DNA of 64,000 bases from Pseudomonas mucidolens (GTDB lineage: Bacteria; Pseudomonadota; Gammaproteobacteria; Pseudomonadales; Pseudomonadaceae): contig NZ_LT629802.1 in assembly GCF_900106045.1 (NCBI RefSeq), forward strand, positions 2,666,001 through 2,730,000, in the 5' to 3' direction. Both the position numbers and the translations under genes were made by a program. Position 1 is the first letter of the stretch. Each line of letters begins with the position of its first letter. The notes beneath the pieces are model-generated. The model made no database searches, was not told the DNA's origin, and saw nothing but the letters and a program-made list of their open reading frames with translations. Shown here piece after piece: positions 36,043 to 45,628 of this stretch.

Positions 36043-37086
36043 ATGAACTTCACAACCTTCGGAATAAAACAGAAACTCATTCATTCTGTGGCACTTTTAG
36101 TTTTAGCGGTATCACCTTTGTTCACATCGGCCGCCACGGCGCAGGAGCCCGGAAAAGGGGTCTCAATCACCCCGATCTTTCCGTCGATCGCCGAAGAGCG
36201 GTTTCGTGGAGAGATTGCAATGGCGGGTCTCAAGGAATTGGGCTACGACGTTGAAACACCAAAGGAAACCGAGTACTCCACCATGATGGTTGCGATTGCC
36301 AATGGTGACGCGGATTTCTCGGTGCACCTGTGGGAGGAACTGCACAAATCTTTCTACGAGAAGGCTGGCGGCGATGAGGTGATGGTGAAAACCGGCGCTA
36401 TCATGCCGGGCGTGTTGCAGGGCTACATGATTGACAAAAAAACGGCTGATGAGCACCACATCACCTCACTCGCAGATTTGCAGAAGCCGGAAATTGCCAA
36501 ACTGTTCGATGCCAATGGTGACGGTAAAGCCGACCTCACGGGTTGCAACCCGGGTTGGGGCTGTGAGCTCATCATTGCGCACCACATGAAAGCCTATGAC
36601 CTGATGAAGACCGTTTCCAATAACCAGGGCTCCTATTTTGCCTTGATGGCGGACACCATCGCTCGCTATAAACAAGGCAAGCCGATTCTCTATTACACCT
36701 GGGTACCTCAGTGGATATCCGGTGTTCTGGTAGAAGGTAAAGATGTTGTGTGGTTGACCGTGCCACGTACGGATCTTCCAGGTGGCAAAAACGATGTCAA
36801 CACGACCTTCAATGGTAAAAACCTGGGCTTCGCAGTAGACAGTGTCAGAGCGGTTATCAATAAAGAGTTCGCCGAGAAAAATCCGGCTGCAGTGAAGTTC
36901 CTGTCTGAAATGCAGATCACTACCGACGATGAAAGCGCGCAAAACCTGAAAATGCACAATGGCGAAAAAAGTGCAGCTGACATTACTCGTCACGCCAAAG
37001 AATGGATCGCGGCCCATCGCGCGAAATACGACATCTGGCTGGCAGACGCACGCGCTGCGGCCAACACTGCCACCGCAAAAAACTAG
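36043..37086 (+). CDS. Glycine betaine/proline-type ABC substrate-binding protein (ProX-like)
   Basis: A 347-residue binding protein with a Sec signal (VALLVLAVSPLFTSAATAQE). Family features are ANGDADFSVHLWEELHKSF and YYTWVPQWISGVLVEGKD, with tryptophan and tyrosine residues of the kind that form the aromatic cage for a quaternary ammonium head. A DANGDGKADLTGC stretch resembles a calcium-loop-like insert before the conserved NPGWGCE. The ligand may be a betaine other than glycine betaine, given the neighbouring catabolic genes. Confidence 0.89.
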   Translation: MNFTTFGIKQKLIHSVALLVLAVSPLFTSAATAQEPGKGVSITPIFPSIAEERFRGEIAMAGLKELGYDVETPKETEYSTMMVAIANGDADFSVHLWEELHKSFYEKAGGDEVMVKTGAIMPGVLQGYMIDKKTADEHHITSLADLQKPEIAKLFDANGDGKADLTGCNPGWGCELIIAHHMKAYDLMKTVSNNQGSYFALMADTIARYKQGKPILYYTWVPQWISGVLVEGKDVVWLTVPRTDLPGGKNDVNTTFNGKNLGFAVDSVRAVINKEFAEKNPAAVKFLSEMQITTDDESAQNLKMHNGEKSAADITRHAKEWIAAHRAKYDIWLADARAAANTATAKN

Positions 37087-37173
37087 TCCCTTCATTTAAA
37101 TCTGCATAAAAGGTTGCCCTTCCCGGGGCAACTTTTTCATCCGTTTCGGTGTTCATCATTCAGGAATCATGAA

Positions 37174-38523
37174 ATGCAGTTGTATTCGTTCGTCCAGAAT
37201 TTCAGTTACAAGGATGCGCCCCTGCATACACGCGAATTGGTTAAAACCTGCCTGCTCGACATCATTGGTGTGGCCGCCGGTGCTCGCGACAATCAAACCA
37301 GCGTGATGCTCAAAACCTACGCTGACACCCATTACTCTGCCAACAAGTTGTCCAGCCGCCTTTGGTTCGACGGCAGAGCCGTACATCCATTGGGCGCCGC
37401 GTATGCAGGCGGTTTCTGCGTCGATAGCCTGGATGCACATGAAGGTCACTTCACCTCCAAGGGGCATGCGGGTGCAACCGTTGTCCCGGCTATTGTTGCG
37501 TTGGTCGACGCGTATCTCGGTCAGGGCAAAGACATCAGCGGCGAAGAATTCCTCAGCGCACTGTGCATCGGTTATGAAACCGCGTTACGGGCGGGCCAGG
37601 CATTGATGGCCAGCGCCCCTGAATATCATGCCTCAGGTGCCTTTTCCGGAATCGGGGTGGTTTGCGCTGGCGCCCGCCTGCTGAAGCTTGATGAAACGAC
37701 GTTCCGTCATGCGCTGGGTATCGCGGAATACTTTGGCCCGAGGTGTCCGATGATGCGCCTGGTGAGCTTCCCGACGATGTTGCGTGATGCCCACGGCGCC
37801 GGCGCGCATGCCGGACTGAACGCACTACTGATGGCACAGCTCGGTGTCACTGGCGCTCCAGCCGCGACCGTTGAACCTTTGGAGATTTCCGCTTTCTGGC
37901 AGGACATCGGAACCCGCTGGGAGATCGACGAGCAATATTTCAAACCGTGGCCGGTATGTCGCTGGGCGCAACCGGCGCTCACAGCCATGACTGATTTGAT
38001 GCGGGCACATCCGGTCATCACTGCAGCGTTGATCGAGACCATTGATGTCGAAACGTTCCATGAGTCTGTGTGCTTGCAGGGGCATTTTCCGAAGAATGCG
38101 GACGAGGCCCAGTATGCGCTGGCGTTTCCCTTGGCTGCCTTGATCGTTCGCGGGAAGCTGGGCCCTAAAGAGGTCACCGGGGATTCCATTCATGCGCCAG
38201 ACATCTTGAGTGTCAGCGCGAAAATCACCCTTCAGGAGGCGCCTGACCTCTCCGCCAGGTTCCCGGAGGAAATTCTGTCCCGCGTCACGGTTACCCTGAA
38301 AGACGGTACGCGTCTTACCAGCCCGACCGCGACGGCCAAGGGCGACCCCGGCAACCCTATGTCGAGTGACGATCTCACCGCTAAATACCATCTGCTGGCT
38401 GATGACAGCTTGGGGGCCACGCTCAGCAATGCCATCGAGAACAGTGTTGATGCATTGCTCGGCAGTGATGACTGCCAATCGTTCTTTGATTTGTTGCTGT
38501 CCGCTCCAAAAACCGCTGCCTAG
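37174..38523 (+). CDS. MmgE/PrpD family protein
   Basis: A 449-residue protein of the 2-methylcitrate dehydratase/cis-aconitate decarboxylase-like family. Signature stretches are LVKTCLLDIIGVAAGARDNQ, AAYAGGFCVDSLDAHEGHF, KGHAGATVVPAIVALVDAY and GALG-like ALGIAEYFGPRCPMMR. ATG 37174 is chosen because AGGAA is 8 bp upstream; it also gives the normal family N-terminus. It lies 87 bp after the binding-protein gene in the same direction. Members act as dehydratases or isomerases; the substrate here is unknown. Confidence 0.87.
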   Translation: MQLYSFVQNFSYKDAPLHTRELVKTCLLDIIGVAAGARDNQTSVMLKTYADTHYSANKLSSRLWFDGRAVHPLGAAYAGGFCVDSLDAHEGHFTSKGHAGATVVPAIVALVDAYLGQGKDISGEEFLSALCIGYETALRAGQALMASAPEYHASGAFSGIGVVCAGARLLKLDETTFRHALGIAEYFGPRCPMMRLVSFPTMLRDAHGAGAHAGLNALLMAQLGVTGAPAATVEPLEISAFWQDIGTRWEIDEQYFKPWPVCRWAQPALTAMTDLMRAHPVITAALIETIDVETFHESVCLQGHFPKNADEAQYALAFPLAALIVRGKLGPKEVTGDSIHAPDILSVSAKITLQEAPDLSARFPEEILSRVTVTLKDGTRLTSPTATAKGDPGNPMSSDDLTAKYHLLADDSLGATLSNAIENSVDALLGSDDCQSFFDLLLSAPKTAA

Positions 38524-38570
38524 ATTGCCAACGGTTTCCTGGCTATTCGTTCAGGTGTCAAAGAGGATTT

Positions 38571-39605
38571 ATGCCATTCGTATTCGAGAGCGTGCTTAAA
38601 GACAAGAACTTGGGGTACTCCTATACGGCTGAGAAACCAGTAAAGCCGCAGGCAGTGACTCGTGTAGCTTTCGTGCTTTTGAACAATTTCTCGATGATGT
38701 CGTTCACCGGTGCTATCGATGCGCTGGTGACCGCCAACCTGATTAGCGAGACACCAGCGTTTGAGGTGTTGACTGTCGGCATCAGGGGCCGTCTGGTGAT
38801 GAGCGATCTGGGTATTGCGATTTCAGCAGACCTGGAGCTATCACAACTTCCGGATCGTATCGACGTTCTCATCGTCGCCGGTGGTTTACGGGTCAAACTG
38901 ATCAGCGACCCGCTATTACGGCGCAAGCTACGTAACGTCGCCTCTCTTGGCGCGACCATGGGGGGGTTGTGGAACGGTGCATTTTTCCTGGCGGAAGCTC
39001 AGCTAATGGACGGTGTCGAGTGCGCCTTCCATCCAGATGGGCGAGCAATGATGGAGGATGTTTTCCCCAAAGTCCTGGTCTCTTGTCGAACTCACGTAAT
39101 AGACAAAAACCGTATCACGTGCGCCGGCGCCAGCAGCTCGTTACGCATGATGCTGGAGCTCATCACCGCTAAACAAGGCGTGTCACTGACCCATGCTGTC
39201 GAGGAAATACTCAGTTGTGATCAAACCAATGAAGTCTCTGGGATATCGACTGTCATAGTTGACTCTGACCCCACCTTGCCCCAAACCCTGAAGCTCGCTT
39301 TAGAACTGATGCAAAAGAACATCGAAGAGCCGTTATCGATAGATGAACTGGCTGAGTGCGTGAACATTTCCCGACGACAACTGGAGCGTCGCTTCTGTCG
39401 TTTCGTGGGCGCCACACCCACACGCTACTACCTTGAGCTGCGCTTGACTCGAGCGCGACAGCTTATTTTGCAGAGCAATCGACCGATCACCGATATCGCG
39501 ATTGCAACCGGCTTCTGTAGTTTCGCCAACTTCCATATGCGCTTTCGTGACTTCTTTGGCGTCGCGCCGAGTAGTTATAGAGCGACGTATGAGCGCAGGC
39601 GCTAA
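38571..39605 (+). CDS. GlxA-family AraC-type transcriptional regulator (GbdR/CdhR-like architecture)
   Basis: A 344-residue regulator with an N-terminal class I glutamine-amidotransferase-like domain (VAFVLLNNFSMMSFTGAIDA, IDVLIVAGGLRV) and a C-terminal AraC DNA-binding domain with two HTHs (LSIDELAECVNISRRQLERR, PITDIAIATGFCSFANFHMR, FRDFFGVAPSSYR). This is the architecture of GbdR and CdhR, which control betaine and carnitine breakdown in Pseudomonas. Its position after the betaine transporter supports the same kind of role. AGAGGA precedes the ATG. Confidence 0.89.
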   Translation: MPFVFESVLKDKNLGYSYTAEKPVKPQAVTRVAFVLLNNFSMMSFTGAIDALVTANLISETPAFEVLTVGIRGRLVMSDLGIAISADLELSQLPDRIDVLIVAGGLRVKLISDPLLRRKLRNVASLGATMGGLWNGAFFLAEAQLMDGVECAFHPDGRAMMEDVFPKVLVSCRTHVIDKNRITCAGASSSLRMMLELITAKQGVSLTHAVEEILSCDQTNEVSGISTVIVDSDPTLPQTLKLALELMQKNIEEPLSIDELAECVNISRRQLERRFCRFVGATPTRYYLELRLTRARQLILQSNRPITDIAIATGFCSFANFHMRFRDFFGVAPSSYRATYERRR

Positions 39606-39703
39606 GTTTTCCGAAACCCGGGCATGCAAAAAACACAATAAACCCACACTGTCTAAGCCGAGCAAATGATGGCTAGCATCATTGATAAGGGTTACCGAGA
39701 ATT

Positions 39704-40855
39704 ATGAATGCTACATCGTCAGTGTTGATACCGACGGCTAACCACAGCGAACGGATGTCTACACGCATCGCCTTCCTTATCGCGGGCTTACTCATGTCCG
39801 CATGGGCGCCTCTGGTCCCATTGGTTAAAACCCGTGCTGGCTTGGACGATGGTGGCCTAGGGTTGCTGCTGCTTGGCCTGGGCGGTGGATCTATAGTGGC
39901 CATGCCCTTCGCTGGATATCTCACTGCGCACCATGGATGTCGACCGGTCGTAATCTGGGCGACGATTGTCTTGTGCGCCGTTTTTCCGCTGTTGAGCACC
40001 GTGGTCTGGCTGCCCGGCCTGGTCATAGCTGTCATTATCTTCGGCGCCAGCATGGGCATGCTCGATTGCGCCATGAACATACAGTCCGTCATCGTCGAGA
40101 AAAACAGCGGGCAGGCACTTCAGTCTGGCTTCCATGGCCTTTACAGCGTCGGAGGTATATTGGGCGCCGGGGCGATGACCGCTTTACTGACCTTCGGCCT
40201 AGATCCACTGATGGCTGCGCTCTGCATCGTTGCCACCGTTTTGGGAGCGCTTTACAAGGCTGCGCCTGCTTTGCTGACTTATGGCACTGAACGGGGTGGA
40301 CCATTGTTCGCGGTGCCTAGGGGTATCGTGCTGTTTTTAGGGACGCTCTGTTTCATCGTATTCCTCACTGAAGGTGCAATGCTTGACTGGAGCGCGGTCT
40401 TCCTTGTCTCGAACCGAGGGTTAGAGCCGAGCATCGCCGGTTTGGGCTACGCATCCTTCGCCGCTGCAATGACGGTGGGTCGCCTGACGGGGGACACCAT
40501 CGTCAGCAAACTAGGTGGCGTGCGTGTAGTTGCGCTAGGCGGACTCTGCGCAGCCGCAGGCATGCTCGTGTCGCTTGGGATCGATGGCTGGCCCGCGTCC
40601 CTGGTCGGCTACGCCCTGGTCGGGGCTGGCTGCTCGAACATTGTCCCAGTGATCTTTACCGCTGTAGGCCGGCAGCAACGTATGCCACAGGCGGTTGCCA
40701 TCCCCGCGGTCATCTCGATGGGCTACGCGGGCATTCTGATAGGTCCCGTATTTATTGGGGCAGTCGCCCATCTAAGCACCTTGTCATTCGCTTTGGGCTG
40801 CCTGATCGTGCTGCTGGTTTTTGTCAGCACAACAGCTCGAATACTTCGCAATTAA
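39704..40855 (+). CDS. MFS transporter
   Basis: A 383-residue major-facilitator protein with about 12 hydrophobic segments. Family features include TRAGLDDGGLGLLLLGLGGG, FAGYLTAHHGCRPVVIW, SMGMLDCAMNIQSVIVEKNS and SGFHGLYSVGGILGAG, close to the YbjJ-like branch. GAGAATT precedes the ATG. It is the last gene before the tRNA-proximal end of the island. The cargo molecule is unknown. The 200 bp after it hold no gene. Confidence 0.88.
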   Translation: MNATSSVLIPTANHSERMSTRIAFLIAGLLMSAWAPLVPLVKTRAGLDDGGLGLLLLGLGGGSIVAMPFAGYLTAHHGCRPVVIWATIVLCAVFPLLSTVVWLPGLVIAVIIFGASMGMLDCAMNIQSVIVEKNSGQALQSGFHGLYSVGGILGAGAMTALLTFGLDPLMAALCIVATVLGALYKAAPALLTYGTERGGPLFAVPRGIVLFLGTLCFIVFLTEGAMLDWSAVFLVSNRGLEPSIAGLGYASFAAAMTVGRLTGDTIVSKLGGVRVVALGGLCAAAGMLVSLGIDGWPASLVGYALVGAGCSNIVPVIFTAVGRQQRMPQAVAIPAVISMGYAGILIGPVFIGAVAHLSTLSFALGCLIVLLVFVSTTARILRN

Positions 40856-41015
40856 CCGAATCTTCAGGCGCGATATCACTCCACTTCATCCTGGAGAAAC
40901 CCAACAAGAATTGCTTCAGCGTTTTGATGTACCGGAAAATGTGCCCATTGGGGCTGGACCTGCGTGTTTTCAGGGGGGGCGCGGCAAAAGCCAAAGAAAT
41001 ACTTTTCTCTGGACG

Positions 41016-41050
41016 AAAAAAATGGACCTCTTTTCAGAGATCCATTTTTT
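41016..41050 (-). terminator. Rho-independent terminator of tRNA-Gly
   Basis: On the minus strand, a hairpin with arms around ATGGATCTC and GAGGTCCAT is followed by a T-run, 7 bp beyond the tRNA CCA end. It ends tRNA-Gly transcription and also marks the inner edge of the right attachment site. Confidence 0.75.
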
Positions 41051-41055
41051 AATGC

Positions 41056-41132
<77 letters not shown>

Positions 41133-41195
41133 GTCTTGATGATGCGCATTCTATAGCATCCTAATCACCCGTCAACCCTTTGATTCAAAAAAGTT

Positions 41196-41756
41196 TTATT
41201 TCTTTTCAACGGTGGTCCGCAGGTGGGGCCAGGCGGCACGCAGGTATTGCAGCATCGACCACAATGTCAGGCCGGCGGCGACCAGAAGCAAGGCGTAACC
41301 CAACAACACCCAGAACGTGAAGTTCGCGGGATTGCCCAGCAAAATGACCAGGGCGAGCATCTGCGCAGCGGTCTTCCATTTGCCCATGTTGGAGACGGCC
41401 ACATGGGCGCGCGCGCCAATCTCTGCCATCCACTCGCGCAAGGCGGAGACGACGATCTCGCGACCAATGATCACGGCAGCCGGCAATGTCAGCCAAAGGT
41501 TAGCGTGTTCTTGCACCAACAATACCAGGGCCACGGCCACCATCAGCTTGTCGGCCACGGGATCGAGGAACGCGCCAAACGGCGTGCTCTGCTCCAGGCG
41601 ACGCGCCAGGTATCCATCCAGCCAGTCGGTCGCTGCCGCAAAGGCAAACACGGAACTTGAGGCTACATAACTCCATTCATAAGGCAGATAAAACAGCAAA
41701 ATGAAAATCGGGATAAGCAGGACACGTAAAACGGTGATCAGATTAGGGATATTCAT
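41196..41756 (-). CDS. pgsA: CDP-diacylglycerol--glycerol-3-phosphate 3-phosphatidyltransferase
   Basis: A 186-residue inner-membrane enzyme making phosphatidylglycerophosphate, the first committed step of phosphatidylglycerol synthesis. The CDP-alcohol phosphotransferase motif is complete: [15 protein letters not shown] then [12 protein letters not shown]. Four or more hydrophobic segments are present. ATG 41756 gives the usual Pseudomonas length; a GTG two codons upstream is possible. It lies between uvrC and tRNA-Gly on the same strand, 32 bp from uvrC. Confidence 0.96.
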   Translation of the reverse strand: MNIPNLITVLRVLLIPIFILLFYLPYEWSYVASSSVFAFAAATDWLDGYLARRLEQSTPFGAFLDPVADKLMVAVALVLLVQEHANLWLTLPAAVIIGREIVVSALREWMAEIGARAHVAVSNMGKWKTAAQMLALVILLGNPANFTFWVLLGYALLLVAAGLTLWSMLQYLRAAWPHLRTTVEKK

Positions 41757-41788
41757 CGGCACAACTGGCTACGAGGTGAGAAGGCATT

Positions 41789-43627
41789 CTACTCGCTGTG
41801 CAGATTTGCATAAATCAACTCAGCGAGCTTTTTACTGATACCCGGGGCTTTGGCTATTTCTTCGATGCTTGCACGAGACAGCTCCTGCAATCCACCAAAA
41901 TGTTTTAACAGTTCCCGCCGCCGCTTCGGCCCGACCCCGGCAACCCCCTCCAGGGTTGAGGTCCGGCGGGTCTTGCCGCGTCGGGCGCGATGCCCGGTAA
42001 TGGCAAAACGGTGGGCTTCGTCGCGGATCTGCTGAATCAGGTGCAGCGCCGGGGAGTCACCCTTCAAGGTGAACTCATGGGCTGCGTCGTTCAAATACAA
42101 CGTCTCGAAACCGGCCTTGCGGGTCGCGCCCTTGGCCACGCCGAGCAGGATCAGGTCGGGCACCGCCAGTTCGTTGAGTACGTCGCGGGCCATGGAAAGC
42201 TGTCCCTTGCCACCGTCCACCAACAGGATATCGGGCAGCTTGCCCTCGCCGTCTTTCAGCTTGCTGAAACGCCGGGTCAACGCCTGGTGCATGGCGGCAT
42301 AGTCATCGCCTGCGGTAACGCCTTCAATGTTATAGCGCCGATAATCGGACTTGATCGGCCCCTCCGGACCGAATACCACACAAGACGCCACGGTCGCCTC
42401 GCCACTGGAGTGGCTGATGTCGTAGCACTCCAGCCGCTGAGGTGGCTCGTCCAGCTTGAGCACATCGGCCAACGCTTCAAAGCGCGCGGCAACATGCTGC
42501 CGATTGGCCAGACGCGCACTCAAGGCCTGCTCAGCATTGGTTACGGCCAATTGCTGCCAGCGTGCCCGCGTGCCACGCACCCGGTGGCTGATGTCCAGCT
42601 CGCGCCCGCGCAGTTCATGAATCGCCTCGATCAGCGCCGCAAAGTCCTCATGGACCACGTTGACAATCAATTCTCCCGGCAGATCGCGCTCGGGACTGCT
42701 GACGTAGTACTGGCCCAGGAATGCGGCCATGACCTCGGCGACCTCTTCTTCAATACCCGTCTGGGGAAAGAAGTTCTTGCTGCCCAATACGCGCCCGCCA
42801 CGTACGCTGATCAAGTGTACGCAAGCGCCACCCGGATTGACGAAAGCCGCGATGACGTCAACGTCGCCAGTCCCCCCTTCCATGCTCTGCTGATCCTGGA
42901 CCCGGCGCAGCAAAGACACCTGGTCCCGCAGTTCCGCGGCCCGCTCAAAGTCCAGCGTACTGGCTGCCTGCTCCATGGCGCCGGACAGCTCGTCGGCCAG
43001 GGCATTGCTGCGTCCTTCGAGGAACATCACCGAATGACGCACATCCTCGGCATATTCCTGGGGTTCTACCAGGCCGACGCAGGGCGCCTTGCAACGCTTG
43101 ATCTGGTATTGCAGGCACGGACGGGTGCGGTTTTTATAGAAGCTGTCTTCACACTGGCGCACGAAGAAGGTCTTTTGCAGCAGGCTCAGGCTTTCACGGA
43201 TCGCGCCAGCGCTGGGGTAAGGACCAAAATACTTGCCCTTCTGCTTCTTCGCGCCGCGATGGATGCTCAGGCGCGGAAAAGCACCGTCCGATAAAAACAC
43301 GTAGGGGTAGGATTTATCGTCGCGCAGCAAAATATTGTAGGGCGGCCGCCACTCTTTGATCAGCGTCTGCTCAAGCAGCAGCGCTTCGGTTTCATTGGCA
43401 GTGATGGTGGTTTCGATCTGGGCGATACGCCCCACCAGGGCAGCGGTTTTCGGCGCCAGACCGGTCTTGCGAAAGTAGCTGGCCAGGCGCTTCTTGAGGT
43501 TCTTGGCCTTACCGACATAAAGCAGGCGCGCGTCCTCGTCGAACATGCGATAGACGCCAGGACGGCCGCTGCAGGTTGCGAGAAACGCACTCGGATCAAA
43601 CGAGGCTGTTATTTCAGAGGCTTGCAT
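41789..43627 (-). CDS. uvrC: Excinuclease ABC subunit C
   Basis: A 612-residue nucleotide-excision-repair endonuclease that cuts on both sides of a UvrB-bound lesion. The N-terminal GIY-YIG domain reads [20 protein letters not shown]. The cysteine-containing [11 protein letters not shown] stretch is next, then the UVR segment, the RNase-H-like domain ([32 protein letters not shown]), and C-terminal helix-hairpin-helix repeats ([20 protein letters not shown]). ATG 43627 is 1 bp beyond the gacA stop, so the two are coupled, as is usual in pseudomonads. Confidence 0.97.
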   Translation of the reverse strand: MQASEITASFDPSAFLATCSGRPGVYRMFDEDARLLYVGKAKNLKKRLASYFRKTGLAPKTAALVGRIAQIETTITANETEALLLEQTLIKEWRPPYNILLRDDKSYPYVFLSDGAFPRLSIHRGAKKQKGKYFGPYPSAGAIRESLSLLQKTFFVRQCEDSFYKNRTRPCLQYQIKRCKAPCVGLVEPQEYAEDVRHSVMFLEGRSNALADELSGAMEQAASTLDFERAAELRDQVSLLRRVQDQQSMEGGTGDVDVIAAFVNPGGACVHLISVRGGRVLGSKNFFPQTGIEEEVAEVMAAFLGQYYVSSPERDLPGELIVNVVHEDFAALIEAIHELRGRELDISHRVRGTRARWQQLAVTNAEQALSARLANRQHVAARFEALADVLKLDEPPQRLECYDISHSSGEATVASCVVFGPEGPIKSDYRRYNIEGVTAGDDYAAMHQALTRRFSKLKDGEGKLPDILLVDGGKGQLSMARDVLNELAVPDLILLGVAKGATRKAGFETLYLNDAAHEFTLKGDSPALHLIQQIRDEAHRFAITGHRARRGKTRRTSTLEGVAGVGPKRRRELLKHFGGLQELSRASIEEIAKAPGISKKLAELIYANLHSE

Positions 43628-43628
43628 T

Positions 43629-44270
43629 TCAGGCGCTGGCGTCCACCATGCCGTGGCGAACCGCCAGCAGGGTCAATTCAACATCACTGCTGATGGAGAG
43701 CTTCTCGAAGATTCGATAACGGTAGGTGTTCACGGTTTTCGGGGACAGGCAAAGCTTATCGGAGATCGCCTGGACCTTTTGGCAACCGACAATCATCAAG
43801 GCAATCTGAATTTCGCGCTCGGACAGCGCATCGAACGGTGAATCATTGACCGGTTGAAACGACTTGATGGCTAATTGCTGGGCAATCTGCGGGCTGATGT
43901 AGCGCTGGCCCGCAAATACCAGGCGTATTGCCTGCACCATCTCGGCCAGACCTGCACCTTTTGTCAGGTAACCGGCAGCGCCTGCTTGTAGAAGCCTTGT
44001 AGGGAAAGGGTCTTCCTCGCAGACAGTCACCACCACAACCTTGATGTCCGGATGGCTGCGCAAAAGTTTGCAAGTGGCCCCCAGACCGCCGATTCCAGGC
44101 ATCTTGACGTCCATCAAAACCACATCGGGCTTCAACTCCCGGGCCTTGATCAGGGACTCCTCCCCCGATTCGGCCTGGCCGACTACTTGCAGGCCATCGA
44201 TGTCAGCCAGCATTCGTGTAATGCCTGTACGAACGAGATCATGGTCATCGACTACTAGCACCCTAATCAA
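43629..44270 (-). CDS. gacA: Response regulator GacA
   Basis: A 213-residue NarL/FixJ-type regulator, partner of sensor GacS in global control of secondary metabolism through small RNAs. The receiver domain reads [20 protein letters not shown] with the phospho-Asp in [14 protein letters not shown]; the C-terminal HTH is [20 protein letters not shown] then [17 protein letters not shown]. The start is TTG 44270, preceded by GAGGTG; this TTG start is known for gacA in Pseudomonas. The frame is open upstream to 44345, but that part is not protein-like. uvrC follows after 1 bp. Confidence 0.97.
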   Translation of the reverse strand: MIRVLVVDDHDLVRTGITRMLADIDGLQVVGQAESGEESLIKARELKPDVVLMDVKMPGIGGLGATCKLLRSHPDIKVVVVTVCEEDPFPTRLLQAGAAGYLTKGAGLAEMVQAIRLVFAGQRYISPQIAQQLAIKSFQPVNDSPFDALSEREIQIALMIVGCQKVQAISDKLCLSPKTVNTYRYRIFEKLSISSDVELTLLAVRHGMVDASA

Positions 44271-44422
44271 GCAGACACCTCGCGATATGGTCTTATAGGT
44301 TGCTGAACACCTTAGCAAAAAACCAAGGCACAGACCTAGCTGCAAGCGTCATATATATAGAGTTTCAATACGCCGTGAGAGCCTTCGCGATAGCGAACTG
44401 CCTGAAATTTCTGGTTTAAGGG

Positions 44423-44788
44423 TCAGGATTCCTTGGGAGTTGAAGGGATTTTTCCATTCAGGCCGGATGAGTGCTCGGCCAAACTCGACGTCAACCGACG
44501 AATTGCATCCTGATCCTCCTTGAACATCGCACGAAAGTCACCCAGCACCTTCTCTTCGTTTCGGCTCAAGTTATCCAGCACCGCGGGCTTGGGGCTACCG
44601 GTCAGTACATAAAGGATATCCACACCTTTTTCTGCCACACGGGACAAGTAGTCGGCTTTCGGCGCCCGGCCACCGCTCTCATAGTTGCCTTGTGCGTTTG
44701 CTTCGACGCCTCCTATTTCACCAAAATTCTTTTGCGACAGCCCCAGCCGCTCCCTTTCTTGCCTTAACCGCGAACCGATTCCACTCAT
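44423..44788 (-). CDS. XRE-family helix-turn-helix protein
   Basis: A 121-residue small regulator. The Cro/C1-type HTH lies at residues 5-60: IGSRLRQERERLGLSQKNFG, GVEANAQGNYESGGRAPKAD, VDILYVLTGSPK. The C-terminal 50 residues are polar. It is divergent from a second small HTH-like gene across 82 bp. It may be phage-derived or a local regulator. Target unknown. Confidence 0.85.
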   Translation of the reverse strand: MSGIGSRLRQERERLGLSQKNFGEIGGVEANAQGNYESGGRAPKADYLSRVAEKGVDILYVLTGSPKPAVLDNLSRNEEKVLGDFRAMFKEDQDAIRRLTSSLAEHSSGLNGKIPSTPKES

Positions 44789-44870
44789 TTGGATGTATGA
44801 TCCTGTTTAGCGCCCCCCAAGAGGTGACACTCTCATCTCGTTTTTACACAAACTTGAACGGTTTTGAACT

Positions 44871-45140
44871 ATGCCCGGAATCCGTACTGCTGCACAAGCC
44901 AAAGCCTGGCTGGATCATCAAGGAAAGTCTGTTCAAGCGTTCGCCAGGGAACATGGCGTAGACCCGGCAACCACTTATCAAGTGCTCGCTGGGCGTAAAA
45001 AGGGACGAAGGGGGGAAGCCCATAAAGTAGCGGTACTTTTGGGCATGAAAGAAGGGGTTGTCCTTAACGAGGTCGAAGGCCAGAGCAACGATCAGGAGCT
45101 CATCTCCCAAGGGCAGTATGCGCTTATTGAAACCGAGTAA
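44871..45140 (+). CDS. Small helix-turn-helix DNA-binding protein
   Basis: An 89-residue basic protein reading RTAAQAKAWLDHQGKSVQAF, then AREHGVDPATTYQVLAGRKK and GRRGEAHKVAVLLGMKEGVV. The middle part is a compact XRE-like HTH, like phage antirepressor or Cox-type proteins. It is divergent from the XRE gene; a shared operator in the 82-bp gap is likely. Exact role unknown. Confidence 0.78.
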   Translation: MPGIRTAAQAKAWLDHQGKSVQAFAREHGVDPATTYQVLAGRKKGRRGEAHKVAVLLGMKEGVVLNEVEGQSNDQELISQGQYALIETE

Positions 45141-45166
45141 CCGTTTTTACACGATTTAGCCGCTTA

Positions 45167-45613
45167 TCACTGCGCGGGTGTTGATCGACAGTCACGTTCC
45201 ATGCGCCAGAAACAGTCTTCCTCACCGACGATATTCAAGCCCAGGCGCTGATACAGGCCTTTCGCAGGATTGCTTTTGAACACCGTCAGTCGCAACTGCC
45301 GACTCCCCTCCGCACGCGCCTTGGCGATCATTTGCTCCAGCACCCAACGGCCAGCCCCTTGGCGACGAAAAGCCTCCAGAATGTGCAGCTCACGTATATA
45401 TAACGCCCGAGCGTGCCGACTCAGACTGATAAACCCCAACAACGTGTCACCCTCGTAAATCAACCAGTTTTCCCGACCCGCCCACGCGCTGTCGAACCCC
45501 TTGTCGGACCACACAAGACCGTACTGGCGATAATAATCCCCCATCGCGTGCTGGGTGAGCGTGCGGGCAAACGCCAAGTGCTGATCCGACGCGGCTTTGA
45601 GCTGAAACGCCAT
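45167..45613 (-). CDS. GNAT-family N-acetyltransferase
   Basis: A 148-residue acetyltransferase. The acetyl-CoA site is visible as LYIRELHILEAFRRQGAGRW, followed by VLEQMIAKARAEG and VFKSNPAKGLYQRLGLNIVG. ATG 45613 is chosen because GGAGGTGG lies 8 bp upstream; ATG 45619 is too close to that site. It lies 15 bp after the carbon-nitrogen hydrolase gene and may be co-transcribed with it. Acceptor unknown. Confidence 0.88.
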   Translation of the reverse strand: MAFQLKAASDQHLAFARTLTQHAMGDYYRQYGLVWSDKGFDSAWAGRENWLIYEGDTLLGFISLSRHARALYIRELHILEAFRRQGAGRWVLEQMIAKARAEGSRQLRLTVFKSNPAKGLYQRLGLNIVGEEDCFWRMERDCRSTPAQ

Positions 45614-45628
45614 ATCCATCCACCTCCC

